A DNA stretch of 18,710 bases from Planctomycetes bacterium UBA7888 (GTDB lineage Bacteria; Planctomycetota; UBA1135): the NCBI GenBank assembly GCA_002500505.1, contig DLRM01000022.1, positions 1 through 18,710 of the forward strand, in the 5' to 3' direction. The notes under the pieces were generated by a model. That model saw nothing but the letters and a program-made list of their open reading frames with translations. It did not search any database and was not told where the DNA came from. This document shows positions 8,385 through 14,617 of the stretch, in pieces; positions within the stretch are counted from its first letter, which is position 1, and each line of letters begins with the position of its first letter. The position numbers and the translations under genes are program-made.

Positions 8385-8939
8385 CTAAGCCTGAGCGGTC
8401 TCTACCGCAGGAATCAGGCTGTTGCTTTCCAAGTACTCCATGATGGCCGCAAGCGACTCTTCCGGAGTTTGAGTCTCGGAATTCACAGTTACTTCAGGAT
8501 TCTCAGGAGCCTCGTAAGGGTCTGAGATTCCCGTGAAGTTCTTGATTTCACCCGAAAGGGCTTTGGCGTAGAGGCCTTTTACGTCGCGCTTACAAAGCTC
8601 ATCAATCCCACACTCCGCATAAACCTCAACGAAGTTCCCGCACATGGTGCGAACTTGGTTCCGGATTTCAGCGTAGGGAGAAATTGCAGCAGTCATCGAA
8701 ATGACACCATTCCGAGCTAGAAGCTTGGCTACGTAACCAATCCGGAGAATATTGGTGTCACGGTCTTCTTTAGAGAAGCCAAGACCTTTAGAGAGGTTCT
8801 CGCGGACTTCGTCGCCGTCAAGGATTTCAGTATTGCAGCCACGCTTGCGCAATTCAGGCTCCAACATACGGGTAAGGGTGGATTTTCCGGAACCGGAGAG
8901 ACCGGTAAACCAGAGAACGAATCCAGAATTATTACTCAT
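8385..8939 (-). CDS. cysC: Adenylylsulfate (APS) kinase
   Basis: A 184-residue cytosolic enzyme, the normal length for stand-alone APS kinase, which phosphorylates adenosine 5'-phosphosulfate at the 3' position with ATP to make PAPS. The Walker A loop GLSGSGKST is at 13-21. ILDGDEVRENLSKGLGFS, with the DGDxVR signature, follows at 39-56. AAISPYAEIRNQVR, the lid-like KALSGEIKNFTGISDPYEAP and NPEVTVNSE are all typical of the family. It lies two genes downstream of sat, with a phosphatase-superfamily gene between them, so the two steps from sulfate to PAPS are encoded together. No PAPS reductase or sulfotransferase is visible in the window, so whether PAPS feeds assimilation or sulfation of glycans or lipids is open. 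The start has only an A-rich weak ribosome site. Confidence 0.96.
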   Translation of the reverse strand: MSNNSGFVLWFTGLSGSGKSTLTRMLEPELRKRGCNTEILDGDEVRENLSKGLGFSKEDRDTNILRIGYVAKLLARNGVISMTAAISPYAEIRNQVRTMCGNFVEVYAECGIDELCKRDVKGLYAKALSGEIKNFTGISDPYEAPENPEVTVNSETQTPEESLAAIMEYLESNSLIPAVETAQA

Positions 8940-8968
8940 TTTTCTTATTAGTTCGTGGGTTTGGGGAA

Positions 8969-9886
8969 TTAGCGAAGTTTGCCTTCAAGGAAGGGGACCT
9001 CGAAAACTTTCTCATGCATGATTGGGCCGTGGCCAAAGTAGCCACTTTCACCAAAAAGTTCGCCGTGGTCGGCGGTGACAATGATCCAAGTATTCTTTGG
9101 AACCATGTCGTAAAGACGTGGGAACACCGTATCGTTGAGGTATCGGACCGTGTTGATTTGTCTATCGCGGCATTTGGCAATCATGTCCATATCCATAAAC
9201 TCGCCCGACTCGTTATCCGAGGCAAGGTTGCCCGTTTCGTCAATTTGGTCATCAAGTTTCCGGAAAATTCCGTTCACGCCAGAGATGTGAGGCAAATCGT
9301 TTTTGTCTTCGTCAGGAAGACCATAGGGATAGTGGGTTTCTCCAACATTCATGAGGTAGAACTGAGGAACATTTCCTTTAAGACCCTTTGAAGGACGCGT
9401 TTTGTATTGCTCCTCAAAGGTATCCAACATAGCCATCATGTCGTTGTGCTTAGGCATCAACTTGAAAGTGTCAAAGTCCTTGTTCACGCCCGTTGCAGGG
9501 TTCAAGACTGGCAACGAAACCATAGCATTGGTCTCGTAGCCTTTTTTCTTCAGGTAACTGGGTAACCAAAGGTGGGGAATCATGGCCTCGAAGCCGGCTT
9601 CCGCTACACCAAGGCGGTCTTTGAACTTGTATAAGTCCTCTTTGTAGTACTCAGAGGCATAGACCTTTTCGGGACTGGTATGGGGAACTAATCCAGTGAG
9701 AAGGTTGTAGTGGGAAGGAGCCGTCCAAGCGGCATAGGAGTACCGCTTTTCGACCTGATCTAGGCCTCCGCACAGACGTGCGATGTTGGACGGCTCTGCA
9801 GCCATGAAAGAATCCCAACGGCAGGAGTCCAATGTTATGACGAGCAGATGATTCTGCTCCCGTTTTTTTCCGAAAATTCCAAGCAT
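8969..9886 (-). CDS. Short cytosolic sulfatase-like hydrolase of the alkaline phosphatase superfamily with Thr at the active site
   Basis: A 305-residue protein resembling the sulfatase family (PF00884) but short for it. There is no signal peptide: residues 1-12 are charged, and the first strand is LLVITLDSCRWD (D20 metal ligand). The catalytic segment is WTAPSHYNLLTG. Classical sulfatases need C/S-x-P-S-R here, with Cys or Ser converted to formylglycine; this protein has Thr55-Ala-Pro-Ser-His59, so it cannot be a formylglycine sulfatase. Thr nucleophiles are known in phosphotransferase and phosphodiesterase members of the superfamily. Late metal ligands are present in TADHGELFGE, followed by GHGPIMHEKVFEVPF, after which the protein ends. 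It lies 17 nt after sat and 29 nt before cysC. A role on a sulfo- or phosphonucleotide such as APS or PAP is an attractive guess without direct proof. Confidence 0.82.
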   Translation of the reverse strand: MLGIFGKKREQNHLLVITLDSCRWDSFMAAEPSNIARLCGGLDQVEKRYSYAAWTAPSHYNLLTGLVPHTSPEKVYASEYYKEDLYKFKDRLGVAEAGFEAMIPHLWLPSYLKKKGYETNAMVSLPVLNPATGVNKDFDTFKLMPKHNDMMAMLDTFEEQYKTRPSKGLKGNVPQFYLMNVGETHYPYGLPDEDKNDLPHISGVNGIFRKLDDQIDETGNLASDNESGEFMDMDMIAKCRDRQINTVRYLNDTVFPRLYDMVPKNTWIIVTADHGELFGESGYFGHGPIMHEKVFEVPFLEGKLR

Positions 9887-9903
9887 GGTTCCCTATTGGG
9901 CGA

Positions 9904-11064
9904 TTAGGCTTCGACCTTTTGTGCGTAGGAGTCGATGAGAATGTCCGCAACCTCCGGACGAGAGAACTCGGCAGGTGGACGCTCGCCATTTGAAAGCATT
10001 TCACGCACTTTGGTCCCTGAGAGGAAGATTTTGTCTTCCGGACCTGCAGGGCTGGACTTGGTTGTGGCCATGCCACCCGTCAGCTTGCAGTAGAAAGAGT
10101 GCTCGAAACGAAGAGTGTTGATGCCGATTTCGCCATCTTCGAATTGGTCAAAAATATCTTGGGCATCAAAAGTGCCGTAGTAAGAGCCAACGCCGGCGTG
10201 GTCCCGCCCAATGATGATGTGAGTAATGCCGTAGTTCTGGCGGCAAAGAGCGTGCAGGATGGCTTCACGAGGACCGCCATAGCGCATGGCCTGTGGGTAA
10301 ACAGCAAGCATGGTGCGATCGAGTGGGTAGTACTTGGCCAAAATGGCGTGGTAACACTTCATCCGGACATCGGAAGGGATGTCGTCAGCCTTGGTATCCC
10401 CAACCAATGGGTGAATCAAAAGACCATCAGTTTGCTCAAGAGCTACCTTGGTGAGGTATTCGTGGGCACGGTGAATGGGGTTGCGAGTTTGGAAAGCCGC
10501 AATGGTGTCCCAACCTTTTTCCTCAAAGGCAGCTCGGGTTTGAGCTGGAGTGAGGCGGAATTCATTGTGCTTTTCGTATGAAGGAAGAGCAACTGCCTGG
10601 AAGGTACCACCAATGTAGGCATTGCCTACGGACTCCAAGTAATCCCATGCTGGGTGCTCGTCATCGCCCTTGAAACACTTTTCAAGTTCGGCGCGCTTAT
10701 CAGGGGTCCAGTTGTCGGTGACAGTCATGACACCGAGAAGAGTTCCATCTTCGCCTTGAAGGGCAACCTCGGAACCAACAGCGTAGGCGGAGCCATCGTC
10801 GTCGCCCTTGGTGGCGAGAACAACAGGCAAAGGCCATGCTGTGCCGGAGGCGAGGTGCATGTTGTCGCAAACGCCTTCGTAATCAGCTTGGCCCATGAAA
10901 CCCTCAAGCGGGCTCATTGCGCCAGTGGCAATCATTTCGAAGTCGGAAGTTTCGCGAGAGTTAAGGGTCAGAACTGGCAAGGAGGCTGCTTTGGAAGCGA
11001 GAGCTTCGGCATTGGCGCCTTCGAGCAAGCGATTGACAAGGGTTCCACCGTGGGGTGCGATCAT
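9904..11064 (-). CDS. sat: Sulfate adenylyltransferase (ATP sulfurylase), single-subunit type
   Basis: A 386-residue enzyme that forms APS and pyrophosphate from sulfate and ATP. It belongs to the Sat type and not to the CysDN heterodimer. An N-terminal PUA-like domain (about 1-165) leads into the catalytic domain, whose hallmark FQTRNPIHRAHE (191-202) contains QxRNP and HxxH. GRDHAGVG (286-293) and SGTKVREML near the C-terminus are also typical. No fused APS kinase domain is present, and cysC is a separate gene two places downstream. It follows the first RHH gene after 23 nt. Sat of this type acts either in assimilation/PAPS formation or, reversed, in dissimilatory sulfur oxidation. No apr or dsr gene is near, and the cysC partner indicates the biosynthetic direction. 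Confidence 0.96.
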   Translation of the reverse strand: MIAPHGGTLVNRLLEGANAEALASKAASLPVLTLNSRETSDFEMIATGAMSPLEGFMGQADYEGVCDNMHLASGTAWPLPVVLATKGDDDGSAYAVGSEVALQGEDGTLLGVMTVTDNWTPDKRAELEKCFKGDDEHPAWDYLESVGNAYIGGTFQAVALPSYEKHNEFRLTPAQTRAAFEEKGWDTIAAFQTRNPIHRAHEYLTKVALEQTDGLLIHPLVGDTKADDIPSDVRMKCYHAILAKYYPLDRTMLAVYPQAMRYGGPREAILHALCRQNYGITHIIIGRDHAGVGSYYGTFDAQDIFDQFEDGEIGINTLRFEHSFYCKLTGGMATTKSSPAGPEDKIFLSGTKVREMLSNGERPPAEFSRPEVADILIDSYAQKVEA

Positions 11065-11087
11065 CTTTTTATTGAAGGGTTGTTGTG

Positions 11088-11309
11088 TTAGTCGAGGTAG
11101 CCCAGATTTTTAAGTTTTTGCTTGATGGCATTGAGTTCATCGGGGGTGAACTCTTCCTTTGCGCTTGTTTCGACCTCGCCCATGAGGTCACGCATGACGA
11201 AAACAATGAAGTCCGTTGCGGAAGAAAAACCAGTGTTTTCAATGACCTGCTGAATCCGCCGGTAAAGCGGACGGGGGATCTTGACGGTTACTCGGGATTC
11301 CTTTTGCAT
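11088..11309 (-). CDS. Small ribbon-helix-helix protein with LGY tail, first gene of the sat run
   Basis: A 73-residue protein. The strand SRVTVKIPRPLYRRI and helices RIQQVIENTG and SATDFIVFVMRDLM match the ribbon-helix-helix (MetJ/Arc/CopG) DNA-binding fold. An acidic linker then leads to IKQKLKNLGYLD at the C-terminus, the same tail type as the RHH protein seven genes further on. It is the promoter-proximal gene of the sat cassette. A 14-bp palindrome lies 10 bp upstream of its ATG and a 19-bp dyad lies a further 15 bp upstream, as expected if it represses its own transcription. No Shine-Dalgarno sequence is visible. It probably acts as a dimeric transcription regulator of the operon; the effector, if any, is unknown. 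Confidence 0.82.
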   Translation of the reverse strand: MQKESRVTVKIPRPLYRRIQQVIENTGFSSATDFIVFVMRDLMGEVETSAKEEFTPDELNAIKQKLKNLGYLD

Positions 11310-11318
11310 GGGACAAGG

Positions 11319-11332
11319 CCACAGGGCTGTGG
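11319..11332. promoter_or_regulatory. Perfect palindrome upstream of the sat operon (candidate operator or leader hairpin)
   Basis: CCACAG-GG-CTGTGG is a perfect inverted repeat with 6-bp arms. It sits 10 bp upstream of the RHH start at 11309, just downstream of the TAGAAT box at 11340-11345 (reverse strand), so near the expected transcription start. It could be an RHH operator, or a small hairpin covering the ribosome-binding region, where no Shine-Dalgarno sequence is seen. Confidence 0.4.
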
Positions 11333-11339
11333 AGCGGAG

Positions 11340-11366
11340 ATTCTACACCAATCGGAGTGCGATTGG
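11340..11366 (-). promoter_or_regulatory. Candidate promoter and operator of the sat run: -10 box TAGAAT with adjacent 19-bp dyad
   Basis: On the reverse strand, TAGAAT at 11345-11340 matches TATAAT in five of six bases. Two bases upstream of it is CCAATCG-GAGTG-CGATTGG (11348-11366, as read on plus), a perfect inverted repeat with 7-bp arms and a 5-bp centre, covering the spacer between the -10 and -35 regions. The same stretch also contains ATCGGAGTGC and ATTGGAGTGC as direct repeats 11 bp apart, one helical turn. The -35 hexamer is poor. A bound protein here would block polymerase, so an operator is likely. The RHH protein encoded just downstream is the obvious candidate. Confidence 0.42.
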
Positions 11367-11513
11367 AGTGCAAATCTGGCTCTTTTTGTAGCCCAGCAGG
11401 AACCCAAACGAAATCGGAGCCTGCATCTCATGTTCCTATCGGCAGCCAAACCCAAGTTTCCCACCCACTTTTCCAATGGACAGGGGATTTCCTTCGTAAG
11501 CCGTAATGAAACT

Positions 11514-11541
11514 TCGACAATGTCCGATGGGAAGGTACACT
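11514..11541 (+). promoter_or_regulatory. Candidate sigma-70 type promoter for the rightward lipoprotein run
   Basis: TCGACA (11514-11519, five of six to TTGACA) and TACACT (11536-11541, four of six to TATAAT) are separated by 16 bp and point to the lipoprotein gene starting at 11582, predicting transcription from about 11548. It lies in the divergent intergenic region 11310-11581, which otherwise holds the dyads described separately and no small gene I can support. Confidence 0.35.
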
Positions 11542-11555
11542 TTCCCTCAAATCTC

Positions 11556-11571
11556 GTTGAGCCCCCTCAAC
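11556..11571 (+). repeat. Small inverted repeat in the 5' leader of the lipoprotein gene
   Basis: GTTGAG-CCCC-CTCAAC forms a perfect 6-bp stem with a 4-nt loop, ending 10 nt before the ATG at 11582. No Shine-Dalgarno sequence is visible between it and the start codon. It could modulate translation or be a protein-binding site, though short hairpins of this size also arise by chance. Confidence 0.35.
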
Positions 11572-11581
11572 AATCAGAACC

Positions 11582-12088
11582 ATGCGCATCTCCACAATTG
11601 CCGTTTCTCTTTTACTGACAAGCCTTTACGCCTGTGGTGAGGATTCTTCCCCCACCTTCTCAGATCCTGTCAACGCCCTCGACGCCGCCTCTAAAGCGGT
11701 ATCCGCCAAAGACATGACCACCGCTCGGGCAGGATTTACTTATGCCGCTGAGCAATCTGGCGGGAACACAAAGCTTCTTTACCAAGCCCTCATGGGCCTT
11801 GGCGAACTCCAAACCCAAGAAGGCGACCTGGAAGAAGCCTATGGCACTTTCATCCGGGTAGAAACGGAATGTGCGGACCTCCTGGATATTCATGGCCACC
11901 AACGCGTCATTGACGCCTGGCTTTCTGCTGGCCCCGGTGCCCTTTCGGAAGCCAAAAAGGCTCTCGCAGCCGCCGAAAAGAAATTCCCTAATCAAGTGGA
12001 AGCTCTCGAGCGCCAGAAGCAGGGCATCCATGCTGTGGAATCTGGGGACACCGAAGTACTTTCTAGCCTGGGTTATGTTGGGGACTGA
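11582..12088 (+). CDS. Small TPR-like lipoprotein with LGY tail
   Basis: A 168-residue protein. The signal peptide ends in the lipobox LYAC, with lipidated C18. The mature part is alpha-helical, with TPR-like pairs (ALMGLGELQTQEGDLEEAYGTF and SEAKKALAAAEKKFPNQVEA), and would sit on a membrane outside the cytoplasm. TPR domains usually hold protein partners; none is identified. The last residues, VLSSLGYVGD, resemble the C-termini of the two RHH proteins of the divergent operon. The gene is first in the rightward run and only 3 nt from the next lipoprotein gene. Divergence from the sat run across a 272-bp regulatory region suggests shared control. A long open frame on the opposite strand here is only a shadow. 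Confidence 0.85.
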   Translation: MRISTIAVSLLLTSLYACGEDSSPTFSDPVNALDAASKAVSAKDMTTARAGFTYAAEQSGGNTKLLYQALMGLGELQTQEGDLEEAYGTFIRVETECADLLDIHGHQRVIDAWLSAGPGALSEAKKALAAAEKKFPNQVEALERQKQGIHAVESGDTEVLSSLGYVGD

Positions 12089-12091
12089 TTC

Positions 12092-13540
12092 GTGAAGTGT
12101 GCTCATATTAGTGTCCTTCTTGGCCTTCTGCTCCTTGGAGCGTGCGGTAAGCCTGTCTCGGACAAGCCCGGCCTCATTCTGGCGCGGTCCGACTTCAAGC
12201 AAGGTGTCCCTTCCCCCGCCGCCATGATGATTCTTCGAAACACTGGCTCTGAATGGGACCAAGAAACCCTCGTTGCCCCAGAACGTAAGGAAACTTATCA
12301 ACTTGGCAAGCGCGAAAGCGACGGGAAGACCTTTCTGAAACGAATCGACAAAAGCGGAAAGCCCGAAGGTGGCCCCCTTCACTTCTCACCCGCAACATCT
12401 GAAGAAGGTGGCTGGACCATCGTTTCCGCCGCGGATGTTCACGACGATGATGTTCACTGGATTATCAAAAAGAAATCCAGAAAGCCTAAAACCAAGACCT
12501 ATGAGATGGCAGGCGGCAATGTTTTTCACAAATGCATGTGGTTTCAACCCACCTTTGGGGAAGCTGGCATCTTGACTATCAGCGCCAACATGCCTTATTT
12601 GCAAATTTGGCGTGGTGGTGCAGGAGCATGGGAGGCCGAGACTTTGTGGACCGCTGAAGTCGGTGGACGGGAGCAACGACTACGTGATGTTGAAGTTGGC
12701 GACTTAGACGGAGATGGCCAAGACGAACTCGTTGTCGTCACCCATGACCTAGGCGCCATCTATGTTCTTGAGCAAACGGCAACAGGTTTCGAAGCTCAAG
12801 AAGTTCATCGTGCTGCAGAACGAACCTTTGTCCATGAAGCCGAAATCGGAGATTTGGATGGCGATGGGAATCTTGAGTTTTATACGACCCCATCTGAACC
12901 CAACCGATTTGACGGCTCTGAGCAAGCGGGCGGAATTGATTCTTACCGTTGGAACTCTGCGACCTCTACCTATGACCGAAAGCCTGTTGCCATCCTCAAG
13001 GATCGCCACGCCAAGGAAATCCTCGTTGTGGACCAAGATGGCGATGGCAAATCAGAACTTTACGCCGCTTTAGAGGCTGAAGGCCTTGAAGGCGAAAATG
13101 CAGTTGTCATTCTTCGCCGCTGGGTTTGGTCCGGCTCTGAAGTCGCCCACGATCTTGATGTTTCCTTGGAAGGAAGCATGTGCCGCTTCTTAAACCTTGG
13201 AGACACCAATGGCGATGGCGTAAAAGAAATTATTGCGTCCACCAAAAATGCGGGCATTTTTGCCGCCTTCCCAAAGGGCAATGCTTGGGTCTCCAAAAAA
13301 CTCCTTCCCGGGTTCGTCTCAGGTGGTTTCGAGCACGCCACGGTTGTAATGGACTGGGATGGAGACGGCAAGGATGAGCTTTTCGTTGCCTCCGACTCTC
13401 AGAAGAGCCTAAACCTCTTCCGCCACGTTGACGATAAACCTTTCCTGGAGAGAGAGGAGCTTGCAAATTTTGCCCCGGAAGCAGGCAAAAATGACTCCTA
13501 CTTCATCTGGAACATCATGCCTCTTCCCGCCGGGAAATAG
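12092..13540 (+). CDS. FG-GAP/VCBS-repeat calcium-binding-type lipoprotein
   Basis: A 482-residue protein starting at GTG, 3 nt after the previous stop. The signal peptide ends in LLGAC, with lipidated C18. From about residue 200 it carries five DxDGDG-type loops at about 204, 254, 314, 371 and 421 (DLDGDGQDE, DLDGDGNLE, DQDGDGKSE, DTNGDGVKE, DWDGDGKDE), spaced 50-60 residues apart. Each is followed by a hydrophobic strand, as in the calcium-binding blades of integrin-like FG-GAP/VCBS propellers. The N-terminal 190 residues have no recognised domain, but probably supply further blades. It should be a surface or periplasmic binding scaffold; the ligand is unknown. It is cotranscribed with the TPR lipoprotein and the next membrane protein. 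Confidence 0.9.
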   Translation: MKCAHISVLLGLLLLGACGKPVSDKPGLILARSDFKQGVPSPAAMMILRNTGSEWDQETLVAPERKETYQLGKRESDGKTFLKRIDKSGKPEGGPLHFSPATSEEGGWTIVSAADVHDDDVHWIIKKKSRKPKTKTYEMAGGNVFHKCMWFQPTFGEAGILTISANMPYLQIWRGGAGAWEAETLWTAEVGGREQRLRDVEVGDLDGDGQDELVVVTHDLGAIYVLEQTATGFEAQEVHRAAERTFVHEAEIGDLDGDGNLEFYTTPSEPNRFDGSEQAGGIDSYRWNSATSTYDRKPVAILKDRHAKEILVVDQDGDGKSELYAALEAEGLEGENAVVILRRWVWSGSEVAHDLDVSLEGSMCRFLNLGDTNGDGVKEIIASTKNAGIFAAFPKGNAWVSKKLLPGFVSGGFEHATVVMDWDGDGKDELFVASDSQKSLNLFRHVDDKPFLEREELANFAPEAGKNDSYFIWNIMPLPAGK

Positions 13541-13564
13541 CAGGCCTCGCTAAAATCGGTCAGG

Positions 13565-14617
13565 ATGGCCATTTCACCCCCTGTCTCCCGACCGCTTTGG
13601 CTTTTTCTGGGCCTTGGTTTATTGGGGGTAGGCCTCGCTTGGCTTACTTTTTTTCATCCACAAACTCAAATCCAAGGCGACTCCCAAGCTCCTAATTTGG
13701 ATTCGGGTGACTCGCAGCCGCAAGTCCCTGCCATTGTTCAAGAATCCGGGCGGCGAGTGGAACCCGACGCCCTTCAACATGATGGCTTCCTCAAATTAGA
13801 AGGAACCTTGGTGGTCCCAAGATGGACTGAACTGCAAGGTGCAACCGTTTCGCTTCAGCCACAACCGGGTAACCCGGCCCCCAAAAGAGATCTTCATCTT
13901 GGGAGAGAGGTTAATTTTCAATTCTTAAAAGTGCCCGCTGGCAACTGGATTCTGGAAGCAACTGCGGTCGGTTGTAAGGATTTTCGCGGACTCTACACCT
14001 TTAAGGATGACGGCTCCCGACATCACCTTTTGGTCCCCTTCGAGCTGGATGCCTACATTCGGGGGAGAGTGGTGGATTCTTCTGGCTTACCCTTAGAGGG
14101 TTTAGAAGTCGCCGCACTTCGCATCGTGGAGGACAAAACCTTAGCCATCACTCCAAGAACAGCCATTTGTGGTTCGGATGGTTTGTTTTCGATTCGCAAC
14201 ATTAGCCAGGGCCCTTACCGAGTAATCCCCGGCGGTACCCGCTACCCCGCCGGAGAAGAAAAGGAAGTTCAACTCGCAGGACAGGAAGCCTGGGTAGATT
14301 TCATTCTTCCAGCCGCTGGTTCCGCGTTGGTCCAAGTTCTTGCTAGAACCGATCAAAAGCCACTTTCCGGTCTTACCGTCACCGCCCGTCGAGTTCGTGC
14401 CCCCACCAGCAAACAGACCCAATTTGGACATACCTCGTCCGTGCGAACGGACAAAGAAGGCAAGGCTCTTATTCCCTATCTTCCACCGGGCGAATATTCC
14501 TTTTCTGCTTTCGGAAGCCGATGGCGAAGGCGCGTTGAACGCGCCAGCGTTCGGAGCGGTATTCAAACCCAGCTGGTCATTCAAGTCGGCACCATCAAGG
14601 CAAACCCGCGTCAGTGA
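13565..14617 (+). CDS. Membrane-anchored protein with carboxypeptidase-regulatory-like domains
   Basis: A 350-residue protein. One N-terminal hydrophobic helix (about 9-30) acts as a signal anchor. A proline/glutamine/serine-rich linker (to about 70) is followed by three beta-sandwich-like units of the carboxypeptidase-D-regulatory type. The clearest has IRGRVVDSSGLPLEGLEVAA, then GLFSIRNISQGPYRV, and another has TDKEGKALIPYLPPGEYSF. Such domains are structural or adhesive modules on exported proteins; no enzymatic part is present. It starts 24 nt after the FG-GAP gene and its stop overlaps the GTG start of the MATE gene by 4 nt (GTGA), so it is in the same transcript. The partner and function are unknown. 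Confidence 0.82.
   Translation: MAISPPVSRPLWLFLGLGLLGVGLAWLTFFHPQTQIQGDSQAPNLDSGDSQPQVPAIVQESGRRVEPDALQHDGFLKLEGTLVVPRWTELQGATVSLQPQPGNPAPKRDLHLGREVNFQFLKVPAGNWILEATAVGCKDFRGLYTFKDDGSRHHLLVPFELDAYIRGRVVDSSGLPLEGLEVAALRIVEDKTLAITPRTAICGSDGLFSIRNISQGPYRVIPGGTRYPAGEEKEVQLAGQEAWVDFILPAAGSALVQVLARTDQKPLSGLTVTARRVRAPTSKQTQFGHTSSVRTDKEGKALIPYLPPGEYSFSAFGSRWRRRVERASVRSGIQTQLVIQVGTIKANPRQ

Noticed and set aside
9904..11064. Sat as part of dissimilatory sulfate reduction or sulfur oxidation
   Set aside because: No aprAB, dsr or qmo genes are nearby, and cysC in the same run indicates PAPS formation.
11660..12382. 240-codon open frame on the minus strand opposite the two lipoprotein genes
   Set aside because: No recognisable domain or coherent signal. 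The plus strand carries two well-supported lipoproteins with lipoboxes and Ca-loop repeats, so this is a shadow frame.
14529..14545. GGCGCG-TTGAA-CGCGCC hairpin shortly before the MATE gene
   Set aside because: It lies inside coding sequence, has no T-tract and is short; most likely chance in an Arg/Ala-coding stretch.
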